NCBI GenBank assembly: GCA_014378125.1
Contig: JACMOG010000864.1
Location: forward strand, 1-9,060
Origin: Vitreoscilla sp.
Lineage (GTDB): Bacteria; Pseudomonadota; Gammaproteobacteria; Burkholderiales; Burkholderiaceae
DNA length: 9,060 bases
Reading direction: 5' to 3'
The notes beneath the pieces are model-generated. The model searched no databases. It saw only the letters and a list, made by a program, of their open reading frames with translations, and was not told the origin of the DNA. Below, in pieces: positions 6,975 through 9,060 of this stretch (its first letter is position 1; every line of letters begins with the position of its first letter). A program made the translations under genes and the position numbers.

Positions 6975-7011
6975 GGGGTCCCTCCCATTCTGTTCCCGGG
7001 GCCAGACCCCG
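6975..7011 (-). promoter_or_regulatory. hscC leader with ribosome site and two alternative pairings
   Basis: On the - strand the leader carries GGGAGGG (about 6980-6986) before the TTG start, a clear ribosome site. Upstream, CGGGG (7011-7007) can pair with CCCCG (7001-6997) in a local 5-bp hairpin. The overlapping GGGGTC (7010-7005) is also a perfect complement of GACCCC (6980-6975), which lies directly against the start codon, with one further G-U pair. The two pairings exclude each other, and the second would hold the ribosome site in a loop. Control by structure is an inference from the sequence only. Confidence 0.35.
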
Positions 7012-7028
7012 CTGCTCGTCGCGACGCG

Positions 7029-7040
7029 ATTTTATGGGGG
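7029..7040 (-). promoter_or_regulatory. Possible -10 element for hscC, resembling a heat-shock sigma-32 box
   Basis: The 112-bp gap between the divergent hscC and nuclease genes has one A/T-rich patch. On the - strand it reads CCCCCATAAAAT, matching the start of the sigma-32 -10 pattern CCCCATnTA. It lies about 55 bases before the hscC start codon. No CTTGAA-like -35 box is visible at 13-17 bases upstream, so the assignment is weak; ATAAAA could also be an ordinary -10. On the + strand the same patch (TTTTAT) might serve the nuclease gene. Confidence 0.3.
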
Positions 7041-7086
7041 AGTCGGCGGGGCCCGGTTGGGCGCGTGGTGAGGCAACATCGGCCTC

Positions 7087-9054
7087 ATGCGAACGCTCCT
7101 GTTCTTCGTGCTGTGCTGCCTGGCGGCGCGCGTGCCCGTCGCGCGGGCGCAGCCCGGGCCTCCGCCCGCGCTCGTGGCCATCCAGGCCATCCAGGGGCCG
7201 GGCGAGCGCAGTCCGTACGCGGGCCGGCGCGTTGCCACGGAGGGCGCGGTCACGCTGGTCACCAGCAACGGGTTCTTCCTGCAGGAGGATGACGGCGCGG
7301 GCGGCGGACGGGCCTCGCGCGGGCTGTTCGTGTTCACCGACGACGCGCCGGCCGTCGTCGCGGGCCAGTGCGTGCGGCTGGCCGGACGGGTGGCGGAGTT
7401 CAACGTGGGCGCCCCGGGCAATCGCGAGACGCTGGCACGCCCGGTCACCGAGCTGCACGAGGTGGCCGACCTGCAGGTGCTGCGCGACGGCTGCGGGGTG
7501 ACGCCGGTGGCCCTCGCCTGGCCGCCGCCCGACGGGTCGAGCCTGGAGCGCCACGAAGGCATGCTGGTCACCTTGCCCGGCTCGTTCATCGTGCAGCAGA
7601 ACTTCTTCCTGGGGCGCTTCGGGCAGCTCACGCTGGCCAGCGGCGGTCGCGCGCGGGCGCCCACCGACGTCGTGCGCCCCGGCGCGGCCGCGCGGGCGCT
7701 GGCGCGCGCCAACGGGCGGCGCCGCCTGGTGCTCGACGACGGCTCGGCGCACCAATTTCCGCAACCGCCGCCGTACCTGGGCGACGACGGCACGGTGCGC
7801 GCCGGCGACACGCTGTCCGGGCTCACCGGCGTGCTCGACTACGGCCTGGCCTCGGCCGATGCCGAAGGGCACGGCGCCTGGAAGATCCACCCGGTCCGCA
7901 CGCCTCGCATCCTGCGCACCAACCCGCGCACCGCCGCGCCGGCCGGCGTCGGCGGGGACCTGCGCGTGGCTTCGGCCAACGTCGGCAACTTCTTCGCCAC
8001 GCTCGCCGACGGCCGCGCCGGCTGCGGCCCGCGCCGCGTGGCATCCGACTGTCGCGGCGCGCGCAATGCCGGCGAGTTCGAGCGCCAGCGCGCCAAGCTC
8101 GTCGAGATGCTCTCGGCGCTCGATGCCGATGTGATCGCGCTGATGGAGATCCAGAACGACGACGATGGCGCGGCGCTGCAATCCCTGGTGGACGCGTTGA
8201 ACGCGCGCGCCGGCGGCGCCGCCTGGGCCCGCGTGGAGATGCCGCCGGGCGCCGGGGGCGGCGACGCCATCCGCGTGGCGATGATCTACCGGCCGGCCCG
8301 CGTCGCGCTTCTCGGGCCGCCGCGCGCCGACCTCGACGCGGTGCACAACCGACCGCCGCTGGCGCAGTCCTTCACCACGGCGGACGGCACCGCGCGCTTC
8401 ACCGTCATCGCCAGCCACTTCAAGTCGCGGCGCTGCGACGGCGCGAGCGGGCCCGATCGCGATCTGGGCGACGGGCAAGGCTGCTGGAGCCATCGCCGGG
8501 TGCTGCAGGCGCGTGCGCTGGCGCGCTTCGCGGGCACGATCGCGCGCGAGAGCGGCGTCGCCGGCACCTTGCTGGTGGGCGACTTCAACGCCTATGCGCG
8601 CGAGGATCCTCCCATGGCGCTGGCGGCGGCCGGCTTCGCCGACCAGGCCGCGCGCTTCGAGCCTGGCGGCTGGTCGTACGTGTTCGACGGCGCGTCGGGC
8701 CGCCTCGACGGCGTGTTCGCCAACGCGGCGATGGCGTCGCACGTGACGGGCGTCGCCACGTGGCACGTGAATGCCGACGAACCTCAGCTGCTGGACTATG
8801 CGTTCGCGTTGCGCGCGCCTTCCGCGGCGTCCGCGATATCCGCGGTCGTGCCACCCTGGACAGCCACGCCGTGGCGCGCGTCCGACCATGACCCGGTGGT
8901 CGTCGATCTCAGCGGGTCGGCTGCCGGCGCTGCGGTGCGACGGGCGTGCTTTGAAGTGGGGGTGGAACGCTTCGCGCTGGCCAACTGCCCGCGCTGCGGC
9001 GCGACTGGCATGCACGTGGCTCGACTCCGCACGTGCGCCTTGAATCCGGCCTGA
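7087..9054 (+). CDS. Secreted ExeM/NucH-type endonuclease/exonuclease/phosphatase-family nuclease
   Basis: A 655-residue extracellular nuclease, likely degrading environmental or biofilm DNA for nutrients or matrix turnover. Residues 1-21 form a signal peptide (hydrophobic LLFFVLCCLAA, cleavage after ARA). Residues about 44-135 resemble the OB-fold region of ExeM proteins (YAGRRVATEGAVTLV, NGFFLQE, GLFVFTDD). The catalytic domain, about 291-608, has N298 (ASANVGNF), E354 (LMEIQND), H444 (IASHFKSR), D499 and N501 (VGDFNAYA), D541 (RLDGVFAN), NADEPQLLDY and D600-H601 (SDHDPVVVDL), a complete EEP active-site set. Paired cysteines (C313/C322, C450/C466) fit export and disulfide formation. An in-frame TGA at 7069 leaves ATG 7087 as the only nearby start; its best ribosome site, GGTGAGG, is rather far (13 bases). 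About 47 residues after DHDPVVVDL, with cysteines at 621, 634, 637 and 650, are not part of the known fold. Confidence 0.92.
   Translation: MRTLLFFVLCCLAARVPVARAQPGPPPALVAIQAIQGPGERSPYAGRRVATEGAVTLVTSNGFFLQEDDGAGGGRASRGLFVFTDDAPAVVAGQCVRLAGRVAEFNVGAPGNRETLARPVTELHEVADLQVLRDGCGVTPVALAWPPPDGSSLERHEGMLVTLPGSFIVQQNFFLGRFGQLTLASGGRARAPTDVVRPGAAARALARANGRRRLVLDDGSAHQFPQPPPYLGDDGTVRAGDTLSGLTGVLDYGLASADAEGHGAWKIHPVRTPRILRTNPRTAAPAGVGGDLRVASANVGNFFATLADGRAGCGPRRVASDCRGARNAGEFERQRAKLVEMLSALDADVIALMEIQNDDDGAALQSLVDALNARAGGAAWARVEMPPGAGGGDAIRVAMIYRPARVALLGPPRADLDAVHNRPPLAQSFTTADGTARFTVIASHFKSRRCDGASGPDRDLGDGQGCWSHRRVLQARALARFAGTIARESGVAGTLLVGDFNAYAREDPPMALAAAGFADQAARFEPGGWSYVFDGASGRLDGVFANAAMASHVTGVATWHVNADEPQLLDYAFALRAPSAASAISAVVPPWTATPWRASDHDPVVVDLSGSAAGAAVRRACFEVGVERFALANCPRCGATGMHVARLRTCALNPA
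8921..9013 (+). repeat. Diverged 29-bp direct repeat in the nuclease gene tail
   Basis: Bases 8921-8949 and 8985-9013 match at 25 of 29 positions; both begin CTGCC and share GCGCTGCGG, with GCGAC, GGC and TGC following. The copies start 64 bases apart, not a multiple of three, so they are read in different frames and encode different residues. The second copy encodes the CPRCGATGM part of the tail. An old local duplication is the simplest explanation; no mobile element ends are visible. Confidence 0.5.
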
Positions 9055-9060
9055 ACGGCC

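Noticed and set aside
7087..7150. The nuclease N-terminus as a lipoprotein signal, because of the two cysteines in FFVLCC
   Set aside because: The residue before the cysteine is Leu, not Gly/Ala/Ser, so there is no lipobox. A standard signal peptidase site (ARA) follows at residues 19-21.
5266..9015. A 1249-codon open frame on the - strand spanning the nuclease gene and hscC
   Set aside because: It runs antisense to the nuclease and in a wrong frame through hscC. The product is Arg/Ala/His-rich low-complexity sequence with no domain, as expected from shadow frames in very GC-rich DNA.
1..9060. CRISPR arrays, tRNA or rRNA genes, insertion sequences and integron recombination sites
   Set aside because: No regularly spaced repeat array, cloverleaf, rRNA-like stretch, transposase frame or terminal inverted repeats were found. 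The repeat at 8921-9013 has only two copies and lacks the core sites of an integron attC.
1..9060. One combined defence or secretion system joining exporter, HscC and nuclease
   Set aside because: The genes lie in separate transcription units on both strands, and each family has a well-known independent role. Nothing in the sequence ties them together beyond being neighbours.

Overview
The window is very GC-rich (roughly 70%) with strong G/C preference at third codon positions. The gene types fit a betaproteobacterium, most plausibly in the Burkholderiales; this lineage guess rests on composition and family resemblance only. High GC opens long false reading frames opposite the real genes (up to about 1250 codons), and these were discarded.

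Left third, + strand: the end of an HlyD/CvaA-type membrane fusion protein (cut by the window edge) overlaps by four bases (ATGA) a 720-residue CvaB/RaxB-type ABC transporter with an intact C39 peptidase domain. Together they form the inner-membrane part of a type I secretion system that cleaves double-glycine leaders and exports small peptides such as bacteriocins or microcins. No leader peptide and no TolC gene lie in the window; the cargo is probably upstream. After 264 bp comes an unrecognised 197-residue Ala/Pro/Glu-rich protein with one C-terminal membrane helix.

Middle, - strand: an Hsp70 operon. hscC (565 residues, TTG start) encodes a short DnaK paralogue. Seven bases after its stop starts a J-domain protein whose reading frame breaks in mid-gene. 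The N-terminal half (5269 to about 4856) and the membrane-spanning C-terminal half (4853 to 3708) lie in different frames, and one extra base near 4856 would join them into one protein of about 520 residues, similar in layout to the membrane co-chaperones DjlB/DjlC that accompany HscC in E. coli. The J domain has RPE where HPD is expected, and an (HE)5 run comes from a five-copy hexamer repeat. The operon converges on the 197-residue gene, and a 9-bp hairpin covers its stop codon.

Right third, + strand: divergent from hscC, a 655-residue secreted nuclease of the ExeM/NucH type, with signal peptide, OB-fold-like region and a complete endonuclease/exonuclease/phosphatase active site. It has a cysteine-containing tail after the last catalytic motif and ends just inside the window.

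The parts look like three separate functional units (peptide export, HscC chaperone, extracellular nuclease) rather than one new system. The points most worth checking are the frameshift and unusual J motif in the HscC partner, two mutually exclusive pairings in the hscC leader, the unknown tail-anchored protein, and a diverged direct repeat at the end of the nuclease gene.
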